A DNA stretch of 37,402 bases from contig JAGNZZ010000024.1 of assembly GCA_017984135.1 (NCBI GenBank), forward strand, positions 2,182 to 39,583, in the 5' to 3' direction. Shown here one piece after another: positions 25,073 through 32,687 of this stretch. The stretch comes from Chitinophagales bacterium. GTDB taxonomy: Bacteria > Bacteroidota > Bacteroidia > Chitinophagales > JADIYW01. Both the position numbers and the translations under genes were made by a program. Positions within the stretch are counted from its first letter, which is position 1. Each line of letters begins with the position of its first letter. The notes below the pieces were generated by a model. The model ran no database searches. It was given only the letters and a program-made list of their open reading frames with translations, and was not told the origin of the DNA.

Positions 25073-25120
25073 TATTACTACATTATTCCATTACTACATT
25101 ATTCCATTACCAAATTACCC
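25073..25120 (+). repeat. Six-unit octamer array overlapping the nrdJ stop codon
   Basis: TATTACTA, CATTATTC, CATTACTA, CATTATTC, CATTACCA and AATTACCC are contiguous 8-bp units fitting NATTA(C/T)NN. The last unit contains the tta (25115-25117) that is the nrdJ stop codon on the minus strand, so the array reaches into the coding sequence. CATTACTA plus CATTATTC is repeated as a 16-bp pair. Confidence 0.8.
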
Positions 25121-27664
25121 ACATCTTGAAGCGCCACAATCTTTACAAGTTAAACAACCTTCTAAATATTGTTGATTTACTGAACCACAATTCGGACATT
25201 TCGATTTAGTGGACAAAGTACCATCCGGAACATATTTTTTAATGGCACGTGCTACGCCGTTTTTCCAAGTATTAATAGCTTCATCCAAATCCAAACTGTT
25301 AATTAATTCTGCTACTTTTTCAATCGGCATTCCATGTCGTAATGCACCTGAAATTAATTTCGCATAATTCCAATATTCAGGATTGAATTTATAAGACAAC
25401 CCTTCGATAGTCGTTTTATAGCCACGTTGATTTTTATATTGAAAATCATAGCGTGAAGAACCATCCGATTCTTTATTTTTTATAATTAAACCTTCATTCA
25501 CTCCACGAGGCAATAAAATTCCACCTTCATCATCACTCAAACCGGTGAAAATTTCATACGGCTTATTGTCAATCAATCCTATAAAAGCAATCCATTTATC
25601 TTTGTTATTTTGAAAACGCACTACATCTGCTTTTAATGTCGCCGGACGAGTAAGTGGAAAATGAGTACTTAAATCTTTATTATCTTCTTTCTTTTCTTCC
25701 GCACTAATCAACACACCGGAACGTGAGCCATCACGATAAACTGTAACACCTTTGCAGCCTGCTTTCCATGCTTCCATATAACATTGTCCTACCAGTTCTT
25801 CCGTCACATCATTTGGCATATTTATCGTTACACTAATTGAATGATCTACCCATTTTTGAATAGCTCCTTGCATGCGTACTTTTTTCAAATAATCTACATC
25901 GTTGGACGTTGCTTTGTTGTATGGTGATTTTTTTATCAGTTCATCAATTTCTTCTTGGGTGAAATTTCTGTTGGTGTTGTATCCATTAATTTCCATCCAT
26001 TCTTTAAATCGATGATGAAACACCACATATTCTTCCCAGCTATCTCCTACTTCATCTACAAAGTCGATACGAACATTTTTATCATTTGGATTTACTTTTC
26101 GACGACGTTTGTACACTGGCATAAATACAGGTTCAATTCCTGATGATGTTTGCGACATTAAACTGGTAGTTCCTGTTGGAGCAATGGTGAGCAAGGCAAT
26201 ATTTCTTCTGCCAAATTCTAACATTTCATAATACAATTGAGAGTCGGCTTCTTTTAAGCGCAACATAAACGGATTATTTTTTTCTCGTGCTGCATCAAAC
26301 ACTTCAAAAGCACCACGTTCTTTAGCTGTTTGCACCGATGCGCGATAAGATTCTATTGCCAATGTTTTATGTACGTTTACAGAAAATTCAACAGCTTCAT
26401 CACTACCATATCGCAAGCCTAAAGCAGCCAACATATCGCCTTCAGCAGTAATACCAATACCAGTTCGTCTTCCTTGTTGTGATTTTTCTTTAATTTTTGT
26501 CCAAAGATTTATTTCAGTATGTTTGATTGATTCATCTTCCGGATCTTGGTGGATTTTTTCTAAAATGGTATCTATTTTTTCTAATTCTAAATCAATGATG
26601 TCATCCATCATACGTTGTGCATACGACACATGTTCTTTGAATAAATTCCAATTAAATGTGGCGTGTTTTGTAAATGGTTGCTCTACATACGACAATAAAT
26701 TAATTGCCAAAAGTCGGCAAGAATCGTACGGACATAAAGGTATTTCTCCACATGGATTGGTAGATACTGTTTGAAAACCTAAATCGGCATAACAATCTGG
26801 CAAAGACTCATTGATAATGGTATCCCAAAATAAAATTCCAGGTTCTGCCGATTTCCAAGCATTGTGTACAATTTTTTTCCAAAGTGCGGTTGCGTCAATT
26901 TCTTTTTTAAATTTTGGTGATGTGGCAAGTATAGGAAATTGTTGCAGGAAAGGTTTATTCTCTTCAACAGCTTTCATAAATGCATCATTAATTCGTACAG
27001 AAATATTGGCACCTGTTACTTTGCCTTGCTCTAATTTGGCATCAATAAAATCTTCTGCGTCAGGATGTATAATTGATACGGATAACATTAATGCACCACG
27101 ACGACCATCTTGCGCCACTTCGCGTGTAGAATTGGAGTAGCGCTCCATAAATGGAACTAAACCAGTTGATGTTAGTGCTGAATTTTTCACAGCGGAACCT
27201 TTCGGCCGTATATGTGATAAATCGTGTCCAACACCTCCACGACGTTTCATTAATTGCACTTGTTCTTCATCAATTTTCATAATGCCACCATACGAATCAG
27301 AATCAACACTGTTGCCTATAACAAAACAGTTGGATAAAGAAGCTATTTGATACGGATTGCCAATACCAGTCATTGGGCTTCCTTGTGGTATGATGTATTT
27401 AAAATCTTTTATTAAATTAAAGATGAATTCTTCTGACATTGCATTTGGATATCTTGAATCAACACGTGCAATTTCAGAAGCAATACGATGGTGCATATCA
27501 TCCGGTGTTTTTTCAAAAATATTTCCATCGGAATCTTTTAATGCATATTTATTTAGCCATACTCTGGCAGCTAAATCATCGCCTTTAAAATATCTTAATG
27601 TAGCTGTAAATGCTTCTTCTTGACTATAAGTAGTTTTTTGGGTCGATATCTCTATTGTTTTCAT
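25115..27664 (-). CDS. nrdJ: Adenosylcobalamin-dependent (class II) ribonucleotide reductase
   Basis: 849 residues, normal for the long NrdJ form. N-terminal SQEEAFTATLRYFKGDDLAARVW, then SLSNCFVIGNSVDS (reducible Cys), NPCGEIPLCPYDSCRLLAINLLSYV split by the active-site Cys and Glu, and APTGTTSLMSQTSSGIEPVF near the barrel end. The C-terminal 27 residues (823-849) form a Cys-rich tail with CPNC and CLTCKDC, a zinc-ribbon-like element that may help re-reduce the enzyme. It makes deoxyribonucleotides using B12 and needs no oxygen and no small subunit. I saw no cobalamin riboswitch or clear NrdR box upstream. The promoter is at 27725-27696. The stop codon lies in an octamer repeat. Confidence 0.96.
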   Translation of the reverse strand: MKTIEISTQKTTYSQEEAFTATLRYFKGDDLAARVWLNKYALKDSDGNIFEKTPDDMHHRIASEIARVDSRYPNAMSEEFIFNLIKDFKYIIPQGSPMTGIGNPYQIASLSNCFVIGNSVDSDSYGGIMKIDEEQVQLMKRRGGVGHDLSHIRPKGSAVKNSALTSTGLVPFMERYSNSTREVAQDGRRGALMLSVSIIHPDAEDFIDAKLEQGKVTGANISVRINDAFMKAVEENKPFLQQFPILATSPKFKKEIDATALWKKIVHNAWKSAEPGILFWDTIINESLPDCYADLGFQTVSTNPCGEIPLCPYDSCRLLAINLLSYVEQPFTKHATFNWNLFKEHVSYAQRMMDDIIDLELEKIDTILEKIHQDPEDESIKHTEINLWTKIKEKSQQGRRTGIGITAEGDMLAALGLRYGSDEAVEFSVNVHKTLAIESYRASVQTAKERGAFEVFDAAREKNNPFMLRLKEADSQLYYEMLEFGRRNIALLTIAPTGTTSLMSQTSSGIEPVFMPVYKRRRKVNPNDKNVRIDFVDEVGDSWEEYVVFHHRFKEWMEINGYNTNRNFTQEEIDELIKKSPYNKATSNDVDYLKKVRMQGAIQKWVDHSISVTINMPNDVTEELVGQCYMEAWKAGCKGVTVYRDGSRSGVLISAEEKKEDNKDLSTHFPLTRPATLKADVVRFQNNKDKWIAFIGLIDNKPYEIFTGLSDDEGGILLPRGVNEGLIIKNKESDGSSRYDFQYKNQRGYKTTIEGLSYKFNPEYWNYAKLISGALRHGMPIEKVAELINSLDLDEAINTWKNGVARAIKKYVPDGTLSTKSKCPNCGSVNQQYLEGCLTCKDCGASRCG

Positions 27665-27695
27665 TTTATGGTATTTTTTTTAACGAAGAATAGTA

Positions 27696-27725
27696 CAAAA
27701 GTAAACAATGAAAATATTTTCACAA
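27696..27725 (-). promoter_or_regulatory. Predicted nrdJ promoter
   Basis: On the minus strand TTG (27725-27723), 19-bp spacer, TACTTTTG (27703-27696). The start of transcription would be near 27690, with a leader of about 26 nt to the ATG at 27664. Confidence 0.65.
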
Positions 27726-27970
27726 TACCTAAAATTAGTAAAGTTTTTTATTAAAAACCATTACTCACTGATATACAACGATTTATGATTTTTTAAAAAT
27801 AAAAAAGTTTACAAAAAAATATCAACTTTTGTTTATAAATGTGTGAGGAAGTTTTACAAAAAATAATTTAGAATAATAAAGAAATTACAACATAGAAACT
27901 TAGGATAATTTGCGCACAATTATCATCTAAATAAAATTAACTACTTAGAAACAATTAGGAAAAACAGAAT
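27726..27970. other. AT-rich intergenic region upstream of nrdJ
   Basis: Together with 27665-27725 this makes a 306-bp stretch without a gene. Beyond the nrdJ promoter I see only A/T-rich sequence. I looked for cobalamin riboswitch features (B12 box, paired helices) and paired NrdR boxes and found none. No terminator for the DUF4286 operon is obvious. Confidence 0.5.
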
Positions 27971-28267
27971 TTACAGTTGCTGTAAAAGTGTATTAAAATA
28001 CACTGCTTTTTCTGTGTATTTGGTATTAATTTGTTTGGCAAAATGTGCGTGATGTTCTTTCAAAAATAATTGATATACAAATACATCTTTGAAAAAAATC
28101 TGAAAGGTAAATGTAACGCCTTCGTTATCGTTTAATACTTTAAACACTTTATATTCCAACGTAAGTTGAGTTTCTTCCACCAACAACATCACTTCATGCT
28201 TCATCCAGTGCAACCATTCTTCGGCTATATCTTCATCTACATTGGCGGTGAGTGTATATACTATCAT
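27971..28267 (-). CDS. DUF4286 family protein
   Basis: 98 residues from the ATG at 28267-28265. Upstream in-frame codons to 28357 overlap the preceding gene and lack family similarity, so the shorter start is chosen. MIVYTLTANVDEDIAEEWLHWMKHEV followed by VFKVLNDNEGVTFTFQIFFKDV (split here for length) is typical of DUF4286, a small ferredoxin-like-fold family common in Bacteroidota with no known function. It is the last gene of the mqnE-GNAT-DUF4286 unit, 26 bp after the GNAT gene. Confidence 0.88.
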   Translation of the reverse strand: MIVYTLTANVDEDIAEEWLHWMKHEVMLLVEETQLTLEYKVFKVLNDNEGVTFTFQIFFKDVFVYQLFLKEHHAHFAKQINTKYTEKAVYFNTLLQQL

Positions 28268-28293
28268 AAAAATGAGATTAAATAATTGGAATT

Positions 28294-28578
28294 TTAAGGT
28301 AGCCAAACATCGGCATAGGATTCCGTTTTTTGAAAAACTGCTAATGCATACGTGCATACTGCTTTTATTTTAAGTGAATTTTTTCTTGCATAATGCACTG
28401 CACTTTCTATTAATTTTTTTCCTATTCCTTGTCCGGCCAAACTTCTATCTACATTGGTATGTTCAATCACTATTGTATTATCATTTTCCATTCGATACGT
28501 CATGTTGGCAAGTTTTTCATGTTGATTATTTTCCATAAAAAATTCACCTCGTGAAGCAATAGTATGTTGTATTTCCAT
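28294..28578 (-). CDS. Small GNAT acetyltransferase (YjdJ/Acetyltransf_CG type)
   Basis: 94 residues from the ATG at 28578-28576. The longer frame to 28665 overlaps the end of mqnE and is not needed. It is the compact GNAT_YjdJ form: FFMENNQHEKLANMTYRME, then IVIEHTNVDRSLAGQGIGKK (acetyl-CoA loop Q-G-I-G-K), and AVCTYALAVFQKTESYADVW at the end. Substrate unknown; human and bacterial relatives are poorly characterised. It lies 16 bp after mqnE and is probably co-transcribed. Confidence 0.88.
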   Translation of the reverse strand: MEIQHTIASRGEFFMENNQHEKLANMTYRMENDNTIVIEHTNVDRSLAGQGIGKKLIESAVHYARKNSLKIKAVCTYALAVFQKTESYADVWLP

Positions 28579-28594
28579 ATTGTATGTTAAACTT

Positions 28595-29782
28595 TTAATT
28601 ATACTTGCGAGCTTTTTCTTTTTCATCTTCTTCAAAAACAACATCCGTATAATCTTGGATGACATTATATAAGGTATCGCGCTCTATAGGTTTTCTACCT
28701 ACGGCTTTTATTAAATGTACCAATTCGCGTGTATTCATGGCTGGTTTCTGCTCTTCGCTGCCTGCCATAGAATAAATTTTTGTAGTATCATCAATTGTAC
28801 CATCAACATCATCTACGCCAAAGTTTAGAGAAAGTTGTGTGGTGTTTCTACCAATCATTGCCCAATATGATTTGATATGTTCAAAATTATCTAAATAAAT
28901 ACGTGCAATAGCATAATTACGTAAATCTTCGGTAATGGTAGCTTCTTTCAAGTGTTTCATTTCGTTATGTTGGTTCCTAAACTTCAACGGAATAAAAGCA
29001 TTAAAACCATGCGTTCTATCTTGTAGTTGACGCAAGCGTTCCATGTGGTCGATACGATGTGTATAATTTTCGATATGACCATACAACATGGTAGCATTGC
29101 TTGGGATACCTAATTGATGAGCCGTTTCATGAATTTCTAACCATTCTTCAGCGCTGCATTTTCCACCAGCAATTTCATCTCTGATGGCTGAGTCAAAAAT
29201 TTCGGCTCCACCGCCAGGCATCGACCCTAAGCCGGCGGCTTGCATGGCTTGTATGCCTTCTTTATAACTAATTTTTGCTTTTTTAAAAATGTAATGATAT
29301 TCAACTGGAGTTAATGCTTTAATGTGTAATTCCGGTCGATGTGCCTTTATCGTTTTAAATAAATCGATATAAAAATTAAAATCTTGCTTTGGAATAACGC
29401 CACCTGTAATATGCACTTCCGTTACTGCTTGATTATCGTATTTTATAATCTCATTTAAAATATCCTGCACAGATAATTCCCAGCCTTCTTCACGATGTTT
29501 CAATAAACGAGAATACGAACAAAACTTACAGGAATAGACACAAATATTAGTTGGTTCTACATGGAAATTTCTATTGAAATAGGTATTGTTTCCATGTTTT
29601 TGATTGCGAATAAAATTAGCCAACATACCTACAAAACCCAACTCGCCTTTTTCATACAACAATACACCTTCCTCGAATGAAATGCGTTTATTATGCAATA
29701 CTTTCTCGGCAATTTGCATTAAAGCAGTATCTAATTTTAACTGCGGTAAAATACTCTTTATAGAATTTTCAGAAGCGACCAT
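28595..29782 (-). CDS. mqnE: Aminofutalosine synthase MqnE (radical SAM)
   Basis: 395 residues. The radical SAM cluster is C81-x3-C85-x2-C88 in TNICVYSCKFCSYSRL. Family-specific parts are HITGGVIPKQDFNFYIDLF, AAGLGSMPGGGAEIFDSAIR, LGIPSNATMLYGHIENYTHR and NFGVDDVDGTIDDTTKIYSM. GGGAEIFD favours MqnE over the related cyclase MqnC. The enzyme joins SAM and 3-enolpyruvoyl-oxybenzoate to give aminofutalosine in the menaquinone pathway. The promoter element TAGTTTTG is at 29822-29815; two small genes follow in the same unit. The MFS gene is divergent. Confidence 0.93.
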   Translation of the reverse strand: MVASENSIKSILPQLKLDTALMQIAEKVLHNKRISFEEGVLLYEKGELGFVGMLANFIRNQKHGNNTYFNRNFHVEPTNICVYSCKFCSYSRLLKHREEGWELSVQDILNEIIKYDNQAVTEVHITGGVIPKQDFNFYIDLFKTIKAHRPELHIKALTPVEYHYIFKKAKISYKEGIQAMQAAGLGSMPGGGAEIFDSAIRDEIAGGKCSAEEWLEIHETAHQLGIPSNATMLYGHIENYTHRIDHMERLRQLQDRTHGFNAFIPLKFRNQHNEMKHLKEATITEDLRNYAIARIYLDNFEHIKSYWAMIGRNTTQLSLNFGVDDVDGTIDDTTKIYSMAGSEEQKPAMNTRELVHLIKAVGRKPIERDTLYNVIQDYTDVVFEEDEKEKARKYN

Positions 29783-29814
29783 GTCAGATAAACAATTTAG
29801 ATTAGAATGTGTTG

Positions 29815-29822
29815 CAAAACTA
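29815..29822 (-). promoter_or_regulatory. Predicted -7 element for mqnE
   Basis: TAGTTTTG on the minus strand matches TAnnTTTG and gives a leader of about 25 nt. No clear -33 TTTG is visible. Confidence 0.5.
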
Positions 29823-29896
29823 CATATTTACCCATAAATATCAGCATTAAGCATTTAAACATATAGTTAGTGTAATAATTCTTGTTTCATTTACAC

Positions 29897-29904
29897 TAAT
29901 TTTG
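29897..29904 (+). promoter_or_regulatory. Predicted -7 element of a leaderless MFS transcript
   Basis: TAATTTTG matches TAnnTTTG; its last base is 5 nt before the ATG at 29909, the same spacing as for purS. The transcript would start at the start codon. Confidence 0.55.
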
Positions 29905-29908
29905 TAAG

Positions 29909-31105
29909 ATGAAAAATGAAAAAATAATTTTGTACTTAATTTCTTTTATGTGGTTTTGTGCCATCGTCGATTTTTTATTGATGTTGCCACTTGGAACTGC
30001 ATTCATGGATTTATACAAAATTACGCCACATGCGTACAGTTATTTAATAGGTGCTTTTTCTATAGGTGGATTTTTATCTTCTTTTTTTGCCTCATTTTAT
30101 GTGGACAAATTTGATAGGAAAACGGTGTATTTAAGTGCATTTGCGCTTTTTGGTGTGGGTACATTTATGTGTTCCTTTGCATATACGTACGAGTTTATGT
30201 TGTTTGCCAGATTCTTCACTGGTTTATTTGGTGGATTATTAGGTGGCGTTTCCACTGCAATTATTAGTGATATTATTCCTTATGAACGACGTGGCAAAGC
30301 GATGGCTGTTTTAAACTTATCATTTGGTGTAGCATCAATTGTAGGCATTCCTTTCTCTATTTTTATATATAAATACTCTGATATTTTTTGGCCATTTAGA
30401 CTCGTTGGCATTATTTCTTTTGTCGCTTTTATTCCTGCCTTTTATTTCTTACCCAGTTTAACTGGACACATTAATAAAGATACGAGAACATTTCATGAGG
30501 TAAAAGAAATTTTAAAAAACAGGAATTTACAAAAAGCATTGCTTTTTGCATTTTTATTAGTCTTAGGTCATTTCATGTTTATCTCTTTCATAAATCCTTA
30601 TTTAATAGATAATTTAAATTTTAAAGATGAAGATACGATGTGGATGTATATAGTAGGTGGTTTATCCGTTACATTAACAACGACTCGGATGGGAAAATTT
30701 ATTGATACGTTGGGTAAGGTTAAATCGTTTCGTATTTTAATTTTATTGTCATTTATTCCCATTTTAGCTATATCTCATATACAAGAAGCATCGATAATGT
30801 TGGCGCTATTTATTTGTGCATTTATGTTTATTTTTAATAGTGGACGTATGGTGGCTGCGATGACCTTAATTACTGGTGCTCCGACAGAAGAACAACGTGG
30901 AAAATTTTTATTAATTCGTTCTTCATTTATAGAACTAAGCGAAGGAACTGCATCTATTATTGGTGGAATGATATTGACACAAAACCCGATTACAATGGAA
31001 TTGATGAATTATAATATCGTTGCGTATATAGCAGTGTTCATTGGTATTATTTGCATTTATCTGGCGCAAAAAATAGAAATCAATGAAGATGCGGTTGAAG
31101 AATAA
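29909..31105 (+). CDS. MFS transporter (DHA1/AraJ-like efflux type)
   Basis: 398 residues, 12 predicted membrane helices. Motif A is FYVDKFDRKTVYLSAFALFG between TM2 and TM3. ARFFTGLFGGLLGGVSTAII is the TM4 region with its membrane-embedded Arg, and FGVASIVGIPFSIFI is a motif C-like TM5. This places it with 12-TM drug or sugar efflux proteins; the substrate is unknown. The second half begins after a cytoplasmic loop near residues 185-205. It is divergent from mqnE and ends 11 bp from convergent hemH. Confidence 0.88.
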   Translation: MKNEKIILYLISFMWFCAIVDFLLMLPLGTAFMDLYKITPHAYSYLIGAFSIGGFLSSFFASFYVDKFDRKTVYLSAFALFGVGTFMCSFAYTYEFMLFARFFTGLFGGLLGGVSTAIISDIIPYERRGKAMAVLNLSFGVASIVGIPFSIFIYKYSDIFWPFRLVGIISFVAFIPAFYFLPSLTGHINKDTRTFHEVKEILKNRNLQKALLFAFLLVLGHFMFISFINPYLIDNLNFKDEDTMWMYIVGGLSVTLTTTRMGKFIDTLGKVKSFRILILLSFIPILAISHIQEASIMLALFICAFMFIFNSGRMVAAMTLITGAPTEEQRGKFLLIRSSFIELSEGTASIIGGMILTQNPITMELMNYNIVAYIAVFIGIICIYLAQKIEINEDAVEE

Positions 31106-31116
31106 GCATAGTACTA

Positions 31117-32157
31117 TTATTGGCTGTTCTTAATTGAATTTTGCTGCACCATTTTGCACACTGCATGTACCCATTTGGGTTCGGCATTTAAACTTTCTAC
31201 TAAGGTAATTTGTTCGCCACCATGTTCTTGAAATAGTTCTTGATATTCCACTTTTATCTCAAATAGAGTTTCTAAACAATCTGCCACAAATGTAGGTGAC
31301 AATATCAATATTTTTTTCTTTCCTTCTCTTGCTAATTGAGGTAATCTCTCGACTGTATAAGGTTCCAACCAAACTTCTTTACCTAACCGAGATTGAAAGG
31401 ATGTGCTGTATTTATCGGTTGATAGTTGCAATTGAGCCACTATTAATCGAGTGGTTTCGTAACATTGCGCTAAATAACAATGTTGGTTATTTTCTGTTAG
31501 TTGATATCGGCAATTTTCATTTTCGCAATTATGGGTTTGATTATTAGCTGTACGTATTAAATGACGAGCAGGCAAGCCGTGATATGAAAATAAGATATGA
31601 TCAAAATCTTCTAAAACATGTTGGTTTACACGCGCCACAATTGCATCAATAAACGTAGGAAAATTATAAAATTGATGTATTATTTCTATGCTTGGAATTA
31701 CATTCCATGTTGCAGTAAGTTCAAATATTTTTTGAATGACAGAACCATTGCAAGCGGAAGAATATTGAGGAAACAACGGCAACACCACAATTTTAGAAAC
31801 ATTGGCATTTTTTAATTTCAATAAACCATTTTCGATAGAAGGTTGTTGATAACGCATGGCAAACTCAACTACATACTGATCGCCCAATTGTGTTTGCACT
31901 TTCTGCACTAAATCTTGGGTATGATACAATAAAGGCGAACCACGTTCTGCATCCCAAATTTCGCGATAGGTTTTTGCCGATTGCTTATAACGAGCCGGAA
32001 CAATAATTCCACGAACTAATAGATTTCTTTTCAACCATGAGAAATCAATAACGCGATAATCTGTTAAAAATTCAATAAGGTATTTATAGACATCGCTATT
32101 GCTGGGTGAATTGGGTGTTCCAAGGTTTACTAATAATATGCCTGTTTTAGATTTCAT
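31117..32157 (-). CDS. hemH: Ferrochelatase
   Basis: 346 residues. TGILLVNLGTPNSPSNSDVY, then YLIEFLTDYRVIDF, YHTQDLVQKVQ, IVVLPLFPQYSSACNGSV, the metal-site loop HILFSYHGLPARHL (catalytic His) and ILSPTFVADCLETLFEIKVE match HemH. It inserts ferrous iron into protoporphyrin IX as the last step of heme synthesis; it is a peripheral or soluble protein. A four-Cys set (NCENENCRYQLTENNQHCYL and C of the FVADCLE region) is present. Transcription probably starts from the -7 element at 32181-32174. Confidence 0.96.
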   Translation of the reverse strand: MKSKTGILLVNLGTPNSPSNSDVYKYLIEFLTDYRVIDFSWLKRNLLVRGIIVPARYKQSAKTYREIWDAERGSPLLYHTQDLVQKVQTQLGDQYVVEFAMRYQQPSIENGLLKLKNANVSKIVVLPLFPQYSSACNGSVIQKIFELTATWNVIPSIEIIHQFYNFPTFIDAIVARVNQHVLEDFDHILFSYHGLPARHLIRTANNQTHNCENENCRYQLTENNQHCYLAQCYETTRLIVAQLQLSTDKYSTSFQSRLGKEVWLEPYTVERLPQLAREGKKKILILSPTFVADCLETLFEIKVEYQELFQEHGGEQITLVESLNAEPKWVHAVCKMVQQNSIKNSQ

Positions 32158-32173
32158 TTTTAAAAACGAACTA

Positions 32174-32181
32174 CAAAGTTA
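32174..32181 (-). promoter_or_regulatory. Predicted -7 element for hemH
   Basis: TAACTTTG on the minus strand fits TAnnTTTG; the ATG at 32157 follows after 16 nt, a leader of about 11 nt. Confidence 0.5.
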
Positions 32182-32513
32182 AGTTAAAAAAACGGAACTC
32201 TTTAAACTGTGTGATACGTAAACTTTAAGTTTATCTTGCTTTTGGAAAGTTGACAAACTAAACGACAAATAACATTCAATACAATAAGTTCAACTATATA
32301 TCAGCAAAAAAAATGTGATACGTTAAAAATAGTTTAATGTAAATGAATATGCAGTAATGATTTTTAATCCGAAATTTCCCTTTTATTTTACTAGCGGATA
32401 TGTATTGTATTACCGCTATTTTTATGAAAGGAATCATTTTCGTGTCCACTTGCCCATTTTCCTACTTGCCCATTAGAACTAATTTCCATTTTTAGTGTGA
32501 TTAATTAAATTAA
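32182..32513. other. Gene-free region between hemH and the mcrC side
   Basis: Mostly A/T-rich with no convincing gene. It includes an inverted repeat TAGCGG (32392-32397) / CCGCTA (32413-32418) followed by TTTTTAT, which may be a weak plus-strand terminator. It also includes an 8-bp-periodic pair: ACTTGCCC, ATTTTCCT, ACTTGCCC, ATTAGAAC at 32448-32479. Confidence 0.45.
32448..32479 (+). repeat. Octamer-periodic repeat with ACTTGCCC units
   Basis: ACTTGCCC occurs twice exactly 16 bp apart, each followed by an octamer starting ATT (ATTTTCCT and ATTAGAAC). The 8-bp register is the same as in the other octamer arrays of the window, but the words differ and no start codon follows. Confidence 0.5.
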
Positions 32514-32660
32514 TTATTCTTTGATGTGTTGTTCTAAACGGAACGCCAATAACGAAGCTTTGCAAAGAGTGGTATTTTTAGTACAAATTTTAATCGAAGC
32601 TTCAAGTTCAAAGTTAACAAAAACATTAACCCGAAGCTTTTTTTCTGACGTTTCTGCAAA
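32514..32660 (-). pseudogene. Start-less 48-codon coding remnant downstream of mcrC
   Basis: A minus-strand frame, open from just after a TAA at 32663-32661 to a TAA at 32516-32514, reads KKLRVNVFVNFELEASIKIC, then TKNTTLCKASLLAFRLEQHI and KE before the stop. It looks protein-like but has no ATG, GTG or TTG before its conserved-looking part. A run of seven A near its left end could hide a frameshift from a TTG one frame away. It may be the tail of a truncated small gene. I recognise no family. Confidence 0.35.
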
Positions 32661-32687
32661 TTAATTTATAGGTGCTGGCGTGTTTAT

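Noticed and set aside
27665-27970. Cobalamin riboswitch expected upstream of a B12-dependent reductase
   Set aside because: No B12 box or supporting helices could be found; the leader from the predicted start is only about 26 nt.
28268-28357. 30-residue N-terminal extension of the DUF4286 protein
   Set aside because: It overlaps the end of the GNAT gene and is unlike the family, which begins at the internal MIVYTL.
28579-28665. 29-residue N-terminal extension of the small GNAT protein
   Set aside because: It overlaps the end of mqnE; the internal ATG at 28578 gives the normal family length.
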